A stretch of DNA of 64,000 bases from a virus: positions 62,001 through 126,000 of the IMG/VR virus record IMGVR_UViG_3300024257_000003; one strand, written 5' to 3'. A program made the translations under genes and the position numbers. This document shows, piece by piece, positions 1 to 10,356 of the stretch. Within the stretch, counting starts at the first letter, position 1. Each line of letters begins with the position of its first letter. The notes beneath the pieces were generated by a model. It ran no database searches. It saw only the letters and a list, made by a program, of their open reading frames with translations, and had not been told where the DNA came from.

Positions 1-1852
1 TGAAGGAGTCATACATAGGAGTTAGAATCCAAGAGCTGCCTTTGTTTATTACTACCACCCTGCCATCTTCCAGGGCCGCAACTCTGTTGGGGCCCGAGAC
101 TGTAACCAGATGATCGATCTTATACTCTGCCAGGGCGTTATCGACCTGGTTGATGAAGACCTTCTTTACTGTCTCCGTCCCGCCACCCATGAACTCTGTG
201 TTCATCTCTAGGATGAAGGACCCCTCAACTGTTGATGTAAGCTCTCGTGTCCTTGGTGTAATGCCATAGTAAATCAAGGGGAGGGTATTATACTTCCACT
301 GAGGGGCCGTATGAACTGTGTTGAACTCTAGGTCCAGGTAGGTTCTGGTTCCGCTGGGCAGCACCATGCTCCAATACCATCTGCGGATAGTGTTTGCGCC
401 GCGAGGTGTGTCCATCTCAATGGGGATCACCCTCTCTCTCCCAGCTCCAGTGTCCTCTATGAAGTTGTATCCCTCCATGAAGAAGCTCTGCTCTGGAGTA
501 TTGGTGGCTGTGTTGAGTTCCTCTAGTCCTGTTGGTAGGACTTCCCTTCTGTCATAGACGTACAGCTTGGTTGCATCAACTGCATATAACCAGTTGCTGG
601 TAGGGTCAAGTGAGAAGTCCGTTATGGTCACATTTGTGCCAGCCACATCCCTTAGAGGCCTGCGTGCTACGGTCTGGAATGTATCCTCTAGCTTCACAAG
701 GTCGGACAGATATCCCTGACCTGAGCTCTGCTGGTCCAAGTAGGACCCAGCTAAATCTTCTCCGTAGGCCCACTGCATGGGCTCTTCGTCTGGAGATCGA
801 AATAAAGGATCCATCTTGTTTGAGATCCTCATGGGGAAGTTAAGAATGACAATCTCTCCAGTGGTATTCTCTAGGCCGTCTAAGAAGGAGATCTCTTCTA
901 CTCTCCCCCATGCTTTCATTGTGGGGATAGTTCCATTCCTTAGGAGGATGACCCTCTCTGTTTGGGCTAGGCCCTCAGGGCCTTCTCCCTTCAAGAGGAT
1001 TGAAGATGTGATCAGTACATCCCCAGCCTGAATCGCATTGGCGAGACTGTGTGTCCAGATGTAAAGAATCCCTGGAACAGGGACGTCGAAGGCTGGGATG
1101 ATTGAGACGTCGTGGAGTGAGGTTGATGCTGTTAGCTGAGTGTTTATTGTGCCCTGGTCTTCAGACGTGTATCGACTTGGCAAGGCGCCTCTCCAGAAGT
1201 CTACAAATGTATCCGTTCCAGTTAGAGCAAGCTTGTTCCAATCTTTGATTCCCCATACGCTGGGCAGTTCGTAGACCTCTTCTCCTCCCTCATCTATCCT
1301 TGTCGTGAACGCCTCCCCTGTGGAAAGGTAATACTGATACAACCAATCTGGATCTTTATAATCTGCCTTCTCTGCGTTTAGACTCACGTTCCTTAAGTGT
1401 AGCTTTAGTCTTGTGTTGTCAAGCTGGTCGCCGAGTGGGTTCATGAACTGTCTATAAAGAGAGTTCATCTCTCCTCGGGCCTTTGTGTGAGAAGGGAAGT
1501 ATCCTGCCAATACCTCTGTGTAGGGTGCGCGTCTTTGTAGGATTGTTGAGAAGGTTAGTGCTTCAGTCGTGACACTGAACGCCCAGTTCTTTGATACTGT
1601 CTCGTCCAGGTCTGTTGCTGTTGCTGTAACCTTTACATCTTGAGGTCCCATTAGGCTGACATCTAAATCAATTGTCCAAGTCCCTAGTGCGGTAGATGCA
1701 CCAAAGCCTGTGAATTCAATATCATTAATCCAAACCTGGAAGCTATCCTCGAAGGACGCAGGCTCATTGTTGCTTATAATATCTATTGTGATATTAATTG
1801 TACCAGGTGCCTGCGGGGCTAGTGGTGCTGTTATGTCAAAGGTTGTAATCAT
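1..1852 (-). CDS. Baseplate/tail appendage protein, 3' end cut by window
   Basis: Read from the ATG at 1852, the minus-strand frame stays open for about 617 codons to the window edge, so the C-terminus is missing. The first ~100 residues (start MITTFDITAPLAPQAP) are rich in Thr/Val/Ile and look like an Ig/cadherin-type beta-sandwich. A segment FSTILQRRAPYTEVLAGYF and a long beta-rich part without enzymatic motifs follow. Start and upstream stop overlap as ATGA, so the gene is coupled to the baseplate J-like gene. In contractile-tail phages the gene after J is usually another wedge protein or a fibre connector. The role is inferred from position and the family is not recognised. Confidence 0.75.
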   Translation of the reverse strand, partial: MITTFDITAPLAPQAPGTINITIDIISNNEPASFEDSFQVWINDIEFTGFGASTALGTWTIDLDVSLMGPQDVKVTATATDLDETVSKNWAFSVTTEALTFSTILQRRAPYTEVLAGYFPSHTKARGEMNSLYRQFMNPLGDQLDNTRLKLHLRNVSLNAEKADYKDPDWLYQYYLSTGEAFTTRIDEGGEEVYELPSVWGIKDWNKLALTGTDTFVDFWRGALPSRYTSEDQGTINTQLTASTSLHDVSIIPAFDVPVPGILYIWTHSLANAIQAGDVLITSSILLKGEGPEGLAQTERVILLRNGTIPTMKAWGRVEEISFLDGLENTTGEIVILNFPMRISNKMDPLFRSPDEEPMQWAYGEDLAGSYLDQQSSGQGYLSDLVKLEDTFQTVARRPLRDVAGTNVTITDFSLDPTSNWLYAVDATKLYVYDRREVLPTGLEELNTATNTPEQSFFMEGYNFIEDTGAGRERVIPIEMDTPRGANTIRRWYWSMVLPSGTRTYLDLEFNTVHTAPQWKYNTLPLIYYGITPRTRELTSTVEGSFILEMNTEFMGGGTETVKKVFINQVDNALAEYKIDHLVTVSGPNRVAALEDGRVVVINKGSSWILTPMYDSF

Positions 1853-3063
1853 TCTACAAACTTCACTGCATCAGTCAGACTTCCTTCCATCGTTAGGCGC
1901 TGATCGATCTTTAGTTCGATGTCCTTGTTCTGCTGAAGGCGCAGGGGAGCCCTCCCGCTAAGCTCACTGTCTCTCCATATAACCACCTCTTCAAGAGGTC
2001 TGTTTGGGCGGCCGATGTCAAGGATTGCCTCGTGTGCTGAGGTGGCAGCGAAGGCTATGTCGTTGACTAGCATGACACCACCAATCTCTATCTCTGCGAC
2101 AAGTCTTGCGATAGCATTTCTGACTGCACTTCTTGACTGGCTCTTTAGAGCTTCCGAAGTCCCGGAGGCGAACTTCAACTTAATGACAACCTCAAGGCCA
2201 ATCAAACGAGGAGCTCTTATCTGAATGTTCATGCCTACCGCAGACAGCCTAGAGATTTTGTCTTGCGCTTGGATGAGTGTAGTGTTTGAGACCTCGCCGC
2301 TCACGGTGTCGATTATCATATCTGCTGTTCCTATCCCTCTGAAGAGGTCTAGTGTTACAACATCCGAAACGGAAGGGAGCTGAAGGATGCCCAATCTGAT
2401 TGCGACAGCGTTTGCTGTCTCAGCTGAGAGAACTGCATTTTGGATTCTGAACCTATAGAAGTCATCCAGCTCCTCTTCTGTGCCGCTATCAATTGCAGAA
2501 ACATTCTCTACTACAAGCTCTAGCGATGGGTGGGCGGAGTATGCTGTGAAGTCTATCTCGGTAATGGTGCCTGCTGAGACGTTGCCGTCGATGCCTGAGT
2601 CCAACGCCCTTGCGCCTACGAAGTCCTCTGTGTCCGTTGGGACCAGAGTCAGCGAGCCGCTTGTTGAGTACTTGAACACGCCATCTGTGCTCTGTAGTAT
2701 CGTTCCACTTGGAATTGTGATTGGGGTTCCATTGTTCAAGTCGCTGAATGAGGTGCCTGATGGGGATGAGATCCTCATCGTTTGGCTGCCTGACGTGACC
2801 GCCGCTGAGGTGGATTGCTTTCTGGGAGCTCCTACAAGAGAGCCAAGAAAGTCTAGGTAGACTCCTTTGGCTCCGCTCAACAGGCTTAGCACTACGTTAG
2901 CTGAGACTATGTCTTCTAGTCTCTCTGCTTCTGCGGCCATGACAGACAAGAGGGACCGGGTCTTTGAACCAGGGGAGAAGCGTGTTAGCTGCGAGCTGTT
3001 GTCCAGTTGGTCTAGCGCGCGCTCGAGAATGTCGGACGCTCGTTCTGTTGTTAGGTCTGCCAT
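1849..3063 (-). CDS. Baseplate J-like wedge protein
   Basis: A 404-residue protein of typical length for the Mu gp47/P2 J family, a wedge component linking the baseplate hub to outer appendages. The N-terminus shows the expected opening (DLTTERASDILERALDQL, then SPGSKTRSLLSVMAAEAERL). A beta-rich middle with an Asp-rich segment and a C-terminal VTLDLFRGIGTADMIIDT-like part follow. It sits between a gp25-like gene and the next baseplate gene, the standard order W-J-I. Its start directly follows the stop of the gp25-like gene, and its stop overlaps the next ATG. Confidence 0.92.
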   Translation of the reverse strand: MADLTTERASDILERALDQLDNSSQLTRFSPGSKTRSLLSVMAAEAERLEDIVSANVVLSLLSGAKGVYLDFLGSLVGAPRKQSTSAAVTSGSQTMRISSPSGTSFSDLNNGTPITIPSGTILQSTDGVFKYSTSGSLTLVPTDTEDFVGARALDSGIDGNVSAGTITEIDFTAYSAHPSLELVVENVSAIDSGTEEELDDFYRFRIQNAVLSAETANAVAIRLGILQLPSVSDVVTLDLFRGIGTADMIIDTVSGEVSNTTLIQAQDKISRLSAVGMNIQIRAPRLIGLEVVIKLKFASGTSEALKSQSRSAVRNAIARLVAEIEIGGVMLVNDIAFAATSAHEAILDIGRPNRPLEEVVIWRDSELSGRAPLRLQQNKDIELKIDQRLTMEGSLTDAVKFVE

Positions 3064-3477
3064 TTAGTATCCTATGAAGCGCTGGGTGTCAGAGTCATAT
3101 CCAATCGTAACATCTAACTCACCTTCTGAAGTTGAAATGATTATTCTGAATAGGGCAATGCTCGTTCCTACTTGAATGGGAACGACTTCAAATTCGCCTG
3201 CCTGTAGCAGTCGGTCAAATGTTAGAGCGTCTTCTACTCGTCTTACGATCCTGTTTATGTGCTCTGCTGTTGCGGCGTCTCCTAAGAATGAAGCTAAGTT
3301 GGCTCCAATCGATGGAGCCAACTTCCAGTCACCTTGATCTGCCTTGAGCCTGTCTCTGATCTCTTGTATCACAGCCCGCCCATAGGTGGGCTTGGTATCC
3401 CTCAGGTCCCCAGATGAATCTATATCAAGATCTCCGATGTCTGAGAACCATAGGTCTACTTCTGTGTACTTGCTCAT
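3064..3477 (-). CDS. gp25/W-like baseplate wedge protein
   Basis: 137 residues. The segment DLRDTKPTYGRAVIQEIRD followed by a Trp-containing stretch (GDWKLAPSIGANLASFLGD) and a C-terminal beta hairpin ending in IGYD matches the small gp25-like (T4 gp25, P2 W, Mu gp46) wedge proteins that join hub and sheath. Position immediately before the J-like gene supports this. The stop abuts the J ATG and the start overlaps the previous stop by 4 nt (ATGA). Confidence 0.85.
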   Translation of the reverse strand: MSKYTEVDLWFSDIGDLDIDSSGDLRDTKPTYGRAVIQEIRDRLKADQGDWKLAPSIGANLASFLGDAATAEHINRIVRRVEDALTFDRLLQAGEFEVVPIQVGTSIALFRIIISTSEGELDVTIGYDSDTQRFIGY

Positions 3478-3914
3478 AGTAGTCCAGCCATTGCAGCGAC
3501 TACTGCTGTGGTCTTAACGTAGAGAGCGACAGCCTCAAGAGGGGGAGAGAATTGCATTACAGGGATGGGCGTCATGATTGTTGACGGTGCGGCCGAAAGT
3601 AGTAAATCATTGAGCACCCAGAGCCCTGCAATACGAATCGATGATGGTGAGTTTGTGAATCCTACTGGCCCTCTGAGTACGGTGCCAGTTCCTCCTACGA
3701 CCGAGACGCCGAGTGGCTCTGCATCTTCAGCCTCTGGAGTTGAGATGTCCACGATGTTTGTGCCGATGGCAACGCATCCCGTTGCTCCACTCCCACCCTT
3801 TAGAAGTCTTGTCCTGCGCCCTCTGGGGCGATTGCGAATCTTCACAAGCACGGCTAGCTGGTCTTCTGTCTCAGCAGACCTGGCTCTTTCCTCAAGGTTT
3901 TCTAAGACTGCCAT
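3474..3914 (-). CDS. Small baseplate-associated protein, unknown family
   Basis: 146 residues. It has a charged N-terminal helix (LENLEERARSAETEDQLAVL), a basic patch (RNRPRGRRTRLLKGG), a beta-rich middle and a hydrophobic Ala/Val-rich C-terminus. It lies between the OB-fold-like baseplate protein and the gp25-like protein, so it is probably a baseplate component. I do not recognise the family. It overlaps both neighbours by 1-4 nt, indicating translational coupling. Confidence 0.7.
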   Translation of the reverse strand: MAVLENLEERARSAETEDQLAVLVKIRNRPRGRRTRLLKGGSGATGCVAIGTNIVDISTPEAEDAEPLGVSVVGGTGTVLRGPVGFTNSPSSIRIAGLWVLNDLLLSAAPSTIMTPIPVMQFSPPLEAVALYVKTTAVVAAMAGLL

Positions 3915-4282
3915 TAGCTTACTGCCCAGGAGCCTCTAATGGGAACATAAGACATGGCCTCATCGCCACCCTCTTCGTGTCCCATCATTACGAACCCCTT
4001 TTTGTACTGTGATCCAATGAAGAAGATCATACCAGACTCTCCAGGCTGAGGGGCAATATCTTCCGCGCCTCTTCCTGGAAGCAGTAGGGGAAACTTTGTG
4101 TCCCCTACCTTTCCTTTTATGACCTCTCCTCCGTCGCCTATCGTATCCCCAGAGATAATGACCGTAACCATATTCTCCTTGGGGAACCATTCTTTTATTC
4201 TTATAGGCTTTGGTAGCTGCATGACCTGTTGCATAACAGAGCCGATAAGAGACTCGAGTCTTTTAATATGTCCCGCTATCAT
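3914..4282 (-). CDS. Baseplate spike/OB-fold-like protein
   Basis: 122 residues if translation begins at the ATG at 4282, which forms an ATGA overlap with the stop of the hub gene; an in-frame ATG at 4303 would add 7 residues. After a short helix the protein is mostly beta: IKEWFPKENMVTVIISGD, then KGKVGDTKFPLLLPG and PQPGESGMIFFIGSQYKKG. This resembles the OB-fold domain of gp5/gpV-type spike and hub proteins. It lies directly after the hub gene, as in many myoviruses. The assignment rests on pattern and position. Confidence 0.6.
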   Translation of the reverse strand: MIAGHIKRLESLIGSVMQQVMQLPKPIRIKEWFPKENMVTVIISGDTIGDGGEVIKGKVGDTKFPLLLPGRGAEDIAPQPGESGMIFFIGSQYKKGFVMMGHEEGGDEAMSYVPIRGSWAVS

Positions 4283-7200
4283 CTTGCCACCCAGTTGGCC
4301 CAACCCTGATCAGCGACCTTAACCGCTTCAGAAAGGCCATCCCCAAAGTACTTCCACTTTCTCGTTATAATTGCTCCAAGCGCCCTATCAGATGTCTCTT
4401 CGTCGGCGCTGAAGATGTCCTTCACAACAAGCCCATCGGACTCCATTCCCTCTACTCCTGCGATGAAGGGCTTTCCCTGCTTAATCAAAGGAACGATGAT
4501 TATGGGTTCTCTTGTGAGGTTGTACTTCAAGAACTTGTATAGAAGTGAGCCAGCGACAATCCCAGAGACTGCAACTGTGATGGGAAGGCCGGCTGTAGCA
4601 ACTACTCCTAACCCTCCTGCAATAACACCACCCACTCCAGATGTGAGACCAACTCCAGCTACAGCGCCAGATGCTGCGGCTGCAGCACCCGTAGCCGTAG
4701 CCGACACTGTGGCTCCCGCTAGCGCAGACGTTGCAAGAGCCCCTCCTCCAATAGCAGCTGTTCCTGCTCCAGATATGGCGGAGTTTGTGAAGTCCTTAAT
4801 AGTCTCAGTAAAGAAAGCGCCCATGGCGTCTGCCATGGTAACTGTAAGCCCCTCCTTTACTTCTACAATCATATTAGGCACAACCTCTGTAATGAAGCCT
4901 ACGTCTGAGGACAAGGTATGCACAACCTCCTCAATCTCCACAGGTCCAGCCATGTCTGAATAGTTATCATAGATCCATACATAATCATACGGCTTCAGCT
5001 TTGGCTTCCCTACGATAATGATATCTCCCTTATAGGTTCTCTTTAGTGAGTTGGCCATAAGCTGAGAAGCATACCTTCTTGCGAGGTTGCTTGTTGAGCA
5101 GTTTGGCCAACTCTCGATGACCCTTCTTATGTGATGCTCTTTGATATTGTCATCAGCATTTACGATAAGTGACTCGGCTGAGCCGCCGTCGTCAAAGTCG
5201 GCTAGATTGACATTATTGTCTGAGTATCTAAGCTCGACGCTGTTGAACGTGTCTCGATGGTCGCACCTTATGTTGTTGCTGATTATATCATGCATGCTCG
5301 TAACAAGCTCGTAGTTCCTGAAAGACCTCATCCTTCCCTCTTGATGATACATTGTCGACTTCCAGAACTTAGCATCAGGGATAGATTTTATGTCTCCCTC
5401 CTCTGTAAGGGCTGCCATCTCCTGGATTCTTTTGTACTGCTCCTTTGCATGAGGTTGATAAACTGCTAGGTCATCAACACTTTCGCCGAATCTGTTCCCG
5501 CTCGCAAGGACCCTTGTACCCTGAGAGAAGAGCTCTTTTCTAGACTGCTGGAGGAGGACGTCCTGCCCCTGGTCCGCCAGCTCCTGGCTGAGCGGACTCG
5601 ACTGAGAAGAGAGGGCATCCAGTTGCCGCTTCTGGGTGTCGTATCCAAGGCCAACGATGCTTTCCCTCTTGTCAAAATCCATCTTGTTTCCGAGCGCCTC
5701 GGCTTCTCGTTCTTGTGATGTTTTTGCGGGACGATATAGATATTCCATTGATGGATGGCCGAAGAACATTGTCATACGGGCGTCGATGCCGTCCCCATAG
5801 GGGACTGGATAAGCTATATAACCGGGGTGGCGGAGCTCTGCTTCCTTAAAAACATCCCACACCGTGGTGTCGAAGAAGACATACTCTAGGTCTCCCCAGA
5901 ATCTTTCCCATCCAGATGAATAGGTTTCGAAGTCAGGTATGAAGATGTTGTCATCTTGAGCGCCTGGCTTCCATGTCCAGACTCTTTTAGTCTGGCCATC
6001 TGGCCGAAGCTTCTCTGTCCCAAAGAGTGGACCGAGCAGGTCAATGTCCTTGAGGTGCCATCTTCCGAAGTGGCGAACTTCCTCTCTGTCCATGCAGTCA
6101 TGCAATAGATCTGATGTCTCTACGTTCCATTGGTCAGCATTCGCTGAGGGGTCTGTCCCAAAGCGATGCGAGACGAGCTCTGAGCCATAGCTCTGAGCAA
6201 TAATCTCTACCAAGTGAGAGCCGGACCATGAGGCAATCTGGCCGACGAACATTGTCTCTAGTTGAGCTGGGTCATTGCTGTATCCAAACTTGACTACGAC
6301 CTTCATTCCCTCTTTGATTACGGTATCCAAGAAAGGGTTTCTCGCTCCCTGAGACTTGGTCAGTCGATTACCGAATGCATCTCCTTCCTTTAGGTACTTC
6401 CTATTATAAAGAACTCCGTCGAGGTCCATGATCTGCATGACACAAACGTCCGCTGCCATAGTCTTGCTCTTAATGATGCGGACTTCCTTGACAGAGTTGA
6501 CTCCGTAGAAATCATCAAGGGCGTAGGATGTGAAGAGCTTGGCCTCGAGCTTGGTGTCCGAGTTGCGCGACTCCTCTCCGTTCTCTTCGACGAAGAATAC
6601 CTTGAATGTGGGGAAGCATCTTCTCGCTGTGTAATGGTCTGATTCGTATGAGGTGGCGAACTTCTGAAAGATCTTCTTATACTCACCCTCTTCAAATATG
6701 TGCATTGTCTTGTTCAAGTTGAAGGAGTCTTCTGTGAAGTCGGCCTTTGCAGGGGAGTTCTGCATATGCATGTTCAAGGACTTCTTTCTCTTGTAAGTCT
6801 TCTTTCCCTCTCTGTTCTTAAATCTTCTGTCGATGCCTTGGGTGGTTCTGCTTACTCCAGGTTGCCCCAGCTTTCCTCTGGCTCCAGAGATCATTGCTCC
6901 CTGAAGGTCAGGTCCTACTGGACCACCCCCTATTGCTGCTGTTACAAAGTCTTCACGGAATTGCTTCTGTCCGTTCACATACCCCTTGAACTCCCCTCCA
7001 TTCTGCTTAAGGTATGAGCCGTCTTGGCCTTCGTGGACGGGGCGAATGCCACCGTCCACTGCGGGGTCGACCCCGTAAGCGTGCCTGTGCCCTTGTACGG
7101 AATCGTCCATAGCTTTGAATGATTCCCTTATGCCTAGCTTCTTTGGCATTCCATTGACTGCTGATCCGTGCACAATCTCCAATAGGTTCGAGTTGCATAG

Positions 7201-10200
7201 CTTAACGTCAGACTCGTTGTACAAAAAGAAGTCTGGAGTCATGTCTATAGCAAGGCCTGTTATGGGGTTGGGCGGGAGGAGGAGGTCTGGGTACGCCTCG
7301 TGCTGTGGCTGGTATGCCCGCGCCTTTGTGATCTTCTTCAGGATCTTAGGGAAGGCTAGATCCCCAAGGCCGTCCTCTGCTGTTCCTGCGATTGTGATGA
7401 CTCTTCTTACAAGGGCCTTTAGTGTAGTGTGGTCCGGTCCTTCTGGCGAAGCCATTCCCAGATCTAAGCCAAAGTAATCCTTTAAAGATCTGCGCTTCTT
7501 GGATCCAAATAGAATGATCCATACAGCCTCTGGAAAATCTATGGCAACATACTGAGGTGGGATGTTTTTGCCATATGCCTTTGAATACTCTTCTCCGGAG
7601 ATTATACGGCGCCCTTCAAACGATCCGCTTAAGGAGATCCTTCTACTGGTGGCCACACTAGAGGATAGATCTGCTATGTCCTGCAGAGTTTTCCCAACCA
7701 CAGGAATCGAAGGATTGGCATTAAAAACGACAGCCCCTGCGCTGGCGTTGTTGGATGTCAACTGCTCAAAGAATTCTACTTTGTTCTGGGCTTCGAAGCG
7801 CAAAAGGTCCCAGCTCTTTTGCCCAATCCTAACGCCATTGTAGATGGCGTTAGGGCCCTTGGCTTCAATCTCTTGCAGCGCTGCCTTGGCTAGTTCTAGC
7901 TTAGGGTCTACTGACTTATTAGATACCGCCCCTTTCTTTGCGTGGGGTACTATCCAACCGTTCTGAAGGATCCTTATGAGGCCTTCATGGAAGATGGTGT
8001 CTAGATCTAGGCTATCCGTTCCGGTTAACAAGGGGCGTAGGGCTGGGTTAGTCGTGGCGTCGATTACCGATAGGTTGACGATCAGACCATTGGGGTTCCC
8101 AGGGACCGTGTCTACTGTGAGGTTCTCTATCATCACCTCTCTGAGGTTCATGGAGTTGAGGAGGGCGTTCTTTATGCGAATGCCCCTCTTGTCGGAGAAC
8201 TCTCTGAAGTAGATGGCCGCCTCTTCTGAAGAGTTAACTAGAGACTTCAGCTGAGAAAGGAACTCTCTGCCTGCCTCACCTTCGCATCTTAGTGAGATGG
8301 TCGCAGCTGTGTGCTGCCCTCCAGTGTACTGCACTGTCGGGAACCTGTGCCCCTCTAGTGGGATCATAGCTAGGTTGGTGGCAAAGCCAACGCTGATTGC
8401 CAAGGGGATCACTCCAACTGATTCGTCAGGAACTGCCAGTGTGATGCCCTTAATCATAGCAGGCTTCCCTGTGATGACATTCTTTCTTAAAAGCCATCCT
8501 GTTGAAGCTAGCTCGACTATGGCGTCGTAGACCTTTCTGGTTCCCTGGTCAATCTGAGGAGACTTGTTTAGTTGACGGCGGACCTCGGCGTTAAGAGCTG
8601 GTCCCTGAATGCCCTCCACGCCAAGGCCTTCGGCAATGATAGTTACAGCATCGTTCGGATCAATGTCTACAACCTCTTCCATCTTGGTCTTACTGGTGCT
8701 GACGTTCCCCTTTAGAAGCCTCTCTGCCTGCTGCTGCACACGCTCCTCTGTTGAACCTTTACCCTGACGATAGAACCTAACGGCACTAACGGCTTGTGTG
8801 ATCCCAAGGACCGTTAGCCTATTGGCCCCTCCCTTCTCCCACTTTGATCCGACCCTATCTGCTGAGGCGATCCTGTCATCTCTGGTCTTACCCTTCATGC
8901 TCAGGGGATGGATAAAGCTTGTAACTCCCTGCAGTGACTCTCCAGTTCTTCTTATGTCAAGTACTGCCTTGACCTGCTCTATCCTTGTGTCCAGCGTGGC
9001 CGCCTTGGGAACCCTAGCGCTGGAATACTTTCTTCTGCCACCCTGCTTTCCTGTTACGTTGCCAGGACCCACGGCATACCACCATACACTTCTGCCTTTT
9101 CTTAGGGCATTGTTGAATAGCGAATGGATGATGGCCTGCCTCTCTTCTAGAGATCCTCTAGGCTGCTCTGAGTTGAGAACAATAGCAGCAACAAGGATGT
9201 CCTCATGGACATTCAACTTCCTTGCCCAGGTGACTATGTCACCTTCCCTTAGGGTTCCCGAAGTGGTGCTAACGTCAAGACCCCTTGATCTTCTTTCTTT
9301 TCTCTCTTTCTCAAGCTGGACGTCTGCCTCAGCATCAGTGATCTTAATGATAGAATCTAGAACCTCTTTGGGAGGTGACTTTATTATGTCGAACCCAAAG
9401 GAGATATCCTTGTCAAAGGAGTCAAGAACATAGGGAGGGAACTGAAGAAGAGATGCAGCAGCTGAGGACTGGACGCCTCCCATCTTATCCCCAATATTTG
9501 TTGACTCGTATCTATACGGCCATAGGTACTCATGCAGGGGCCTGGCTTTATGGATGTCCTCTGAGTTAGTTCTTGCTGCAGCGGCATTGAAGGCCACTGA
9601 AGGGTGGCCATAGTTCTCAATGAACTTGGCCCTGCCTGGGTGCTCAGCTCTGTCCTTCTCTGTGCTGCCGTCCCAATATCTATCAGACATCCCTTTTACA
9701 ACACCCTTAGTTCCATCAGCCCACTCTGTCCTGAACTTTATCTTAGGCATGAAGGGGCGGTGGTTAAACCACACAAATTGAAACTCTGCTGTTATGGCAT
9801 TTGGCATGCCAGGTACAGTGCTGATGTTCACCGACTGAATGAAGGCTCCTATGTTCTCGCCTGTTAGCACCTCATAATCTGCATCGCCAAGCTTAACGAC
9901 CTTCTTGTAGGAAGCAATGGGAAGGTTTCTGCGCAGCAACTCGTTGTCCAGGAAGCACATGGGCATCTTCTTTAGACTGTAGAGGATAGGCATCAAGGTC
10001 TCGTTTAATGTTCTTAGAGCGCTTGCGCCACTTGTTGGCACTCGCGCTTCGCGCCCTGTGATGCCAGTAAAGATGGCTCTAACCGAGATGTTGATTCTGC
10101 TGTGGCCACTTCGTACCTTTGACGACTCTCTAGTTCTGAGAGTCTGATACTTGTGGTTAAAGTTCTCTTCTGAGATAGATATCCCCTGAGGATCTACTGG

Positions 10201-10356
10201 AAAGCGGATCCCATTGATTTCGAACTGACCGTGAAGCAGAGGTCCAGGCACAAGGGCTGTGCCATTCTGGTCTGTATGGTACACGACCCTTTGACTCTTC
10301 GAGACGCGGTTGAATTCTTCTGGGAGATTCCCAGCTTTAATCTGAAATTCTTTCAT
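4279..10356 (-). CDS. Giant baseplate hub protein with late-control-D-like part, putative cell-wall hydrolase and glycine-zipper tail
   Basis: 2025 residues. Residues ~30-220 and ~720-880 are two related beta domains; both carry a TVPGxPN motif (STVPGMPNAITAEF and DTVPGNPNGLIVNL). Around residues 375-480 the pattern LVAAIVLNSEQPRGSLEERQ (Glu397) resembles SleB/Hydrolase_2-type peptidoglycan hydrolases. Residues ~1290-1650 look like a gpD/gp27-type hub (KVVVKFGYSNDPAQLETMFVG, later GYIAYPVPYGDGIDARMTMF). Residues ~1848-1940 form a long Gly/Ala-rich hydrophobic stretch suited to membrane insertion. Genes overlap on both sides. The hub role is well supported by context; the hydrolase and pore-like roles are inference. 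Confidence 0.75.
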   Translation of the reverse strand: MKEFQIKAGNLPEEFNRVSKSQRVVYHTDQNGTALVPGPLLHGQFEINGIRFPVDPQGISISEENFNHKYQTLRTRESSKVRSGHSRINISVRAIFTGITGREARVPTSGASALRTLNETLMPILYSLKKMPMCFLDNELLRRNLPIASYKKVVKLGDADYEVLTGENIGAFIQSVNISTVPGMPNAITAEFQFVWFNHRPFMPKIKFRTEWADGTKGVVKGMSDRYWDGSTEKDRAEHPGRAKFIENYGHPSVAFNAAAARTNSEDIHKARPLHEYLWPYRYESTNIGDKMGGVQSSAAASLLQFPPYVLDSFDKDISFGFDIIKSPPKEVLDSIIKITDAEADVQLEKERKERRSRGLDVSTTSGTLREGDIVTWARKLNVHEDILVAAIVLNSEQPRGSLEERQAIIHSLFNNALRKGRSVWWYAVGPGNVTGKQGGRRKYSSARVPKAATLDTRIEQVKAVLDIRRTGESLQGVTSFIHPLSMKGKTRDDRIASADRVGSKWEKGGANRLTVLGITQAVSAVRFYRQGKGSTEERVQQQAERLLKGNVSTSKTKMEEVVDIDPNDAVTIIAEGLGVEGIQGPALNAEVRRQLNKSPQIDQGTRKVYDAIVELASTGWLLRKNVITGKPAMIKGITLAVPDESVGVIPLAISVGFATNLAMIPLEGHRFPTVQYTGGQHTAATISLRCEGEAGREFLSQLKSLVNSSEEAAIYFREFSDKRGIRIKNALLNSMNLREVMIENLTVDTVPGNPNGLIVNLSVIDATTNPALRPLLTGTDSLDLDTIFHEGLIRILQNGWIVPHAKKGAVSNKSVDPKLELAKAALQEIEAKGPNAIYNGVRIGQKSWDLLRFEAQNKVEFFEQLTSNNASAGAVVFNANPSIPVVGKTLQDIADLSSSVATSRRISLSGSFEGRRIISGEEYSKAYGKNIPPQYVAIDFPEAVWIILFGSKKRRSLKDYFGLDLGMASPEGPDHTTLKALVRRVITIAGTAEDGLGDLAFPKILKKITKARAYQPQHEAYPDLLLPPNPITGLAIDMTPDFFLYNESDVKLCNSNLLEIVHGSAVNGMPKKLGIRESFKAMDDSVQGHRHAYGVDPAVDGGIRPVHEGQDGSYLKQNGGEFKGYVNGQKQFREDFVTAAIGGGPVGPDLQGAMISGARGKLGQPGVSRTTQGIDRRFKNREGKKTYKRKKSLNMHMQNSPAKADFTEDSFNLNKTMHIFEEGEYKKIFQKFATSYESDHYTARRCFPTFKVFFVEENGEESRNSDTKLEAKLFTSYALDDFYGVNSVKEVRIIKSKTMAADVCVMQIMDLDGVLYNRKYLKEGDAFGNRLTKSQGARNPFLDTVIKEGMKVVVKFGYSNDPAQLETMFVGQIASWSGSHLVEIIAQSYGSELVSHRFGTDPSANADQWNVETSDLLHDCMDREEVRHFGRWHLKDIDLLGPLFGTEKLRPDGQTKRVWTWKPGAQDDNIFIPDFETYSSGWERFWGDLEYVFFDTTVWDVFKEAELRHPGYIAYPVPYGDGIDARMTMFFGHPSMEYLYRPAKTSQEREAEALGNKMDFDKRESIVGLGYDTQKRQLDALSSQSSPLSQELADQGQDVLLQQSRKELFSQGTRVLASGNRFGESVDDLAVYQPHAKEQYKRIQEMAALTEEGDIKSIPDAKFWKSTMYHQEGRMRSFRNYELVTSMHDIISNNIRCDHRDTFNSVELRYSDNNVNLADFDDGGSAESLIVNADDNIKEHHIRRVIESWPNCSTSNLARRYASQLMANSLKRTYKGDIIIVGKPKLKPYDYVWIYDNYSDMAGPVEIEEVVHTLSSDVGFITEVVPNMIVEVKEGLTVTMADAMGAFFTETIKDFTNSAISGAGTAAIGGGALATSALAGATVSATATGAAAAASGAVAGVGLTSGVGGVIAGGLGVVATAGLPITVAVSGIVAGSLLYKFLKYNLTREPIIIVPLIKQGKPFIAGVEGMESDGLVVKDIFSADEETSDRALGAIITRKWKYFGDGLSEAVKVADQGWANWVAR

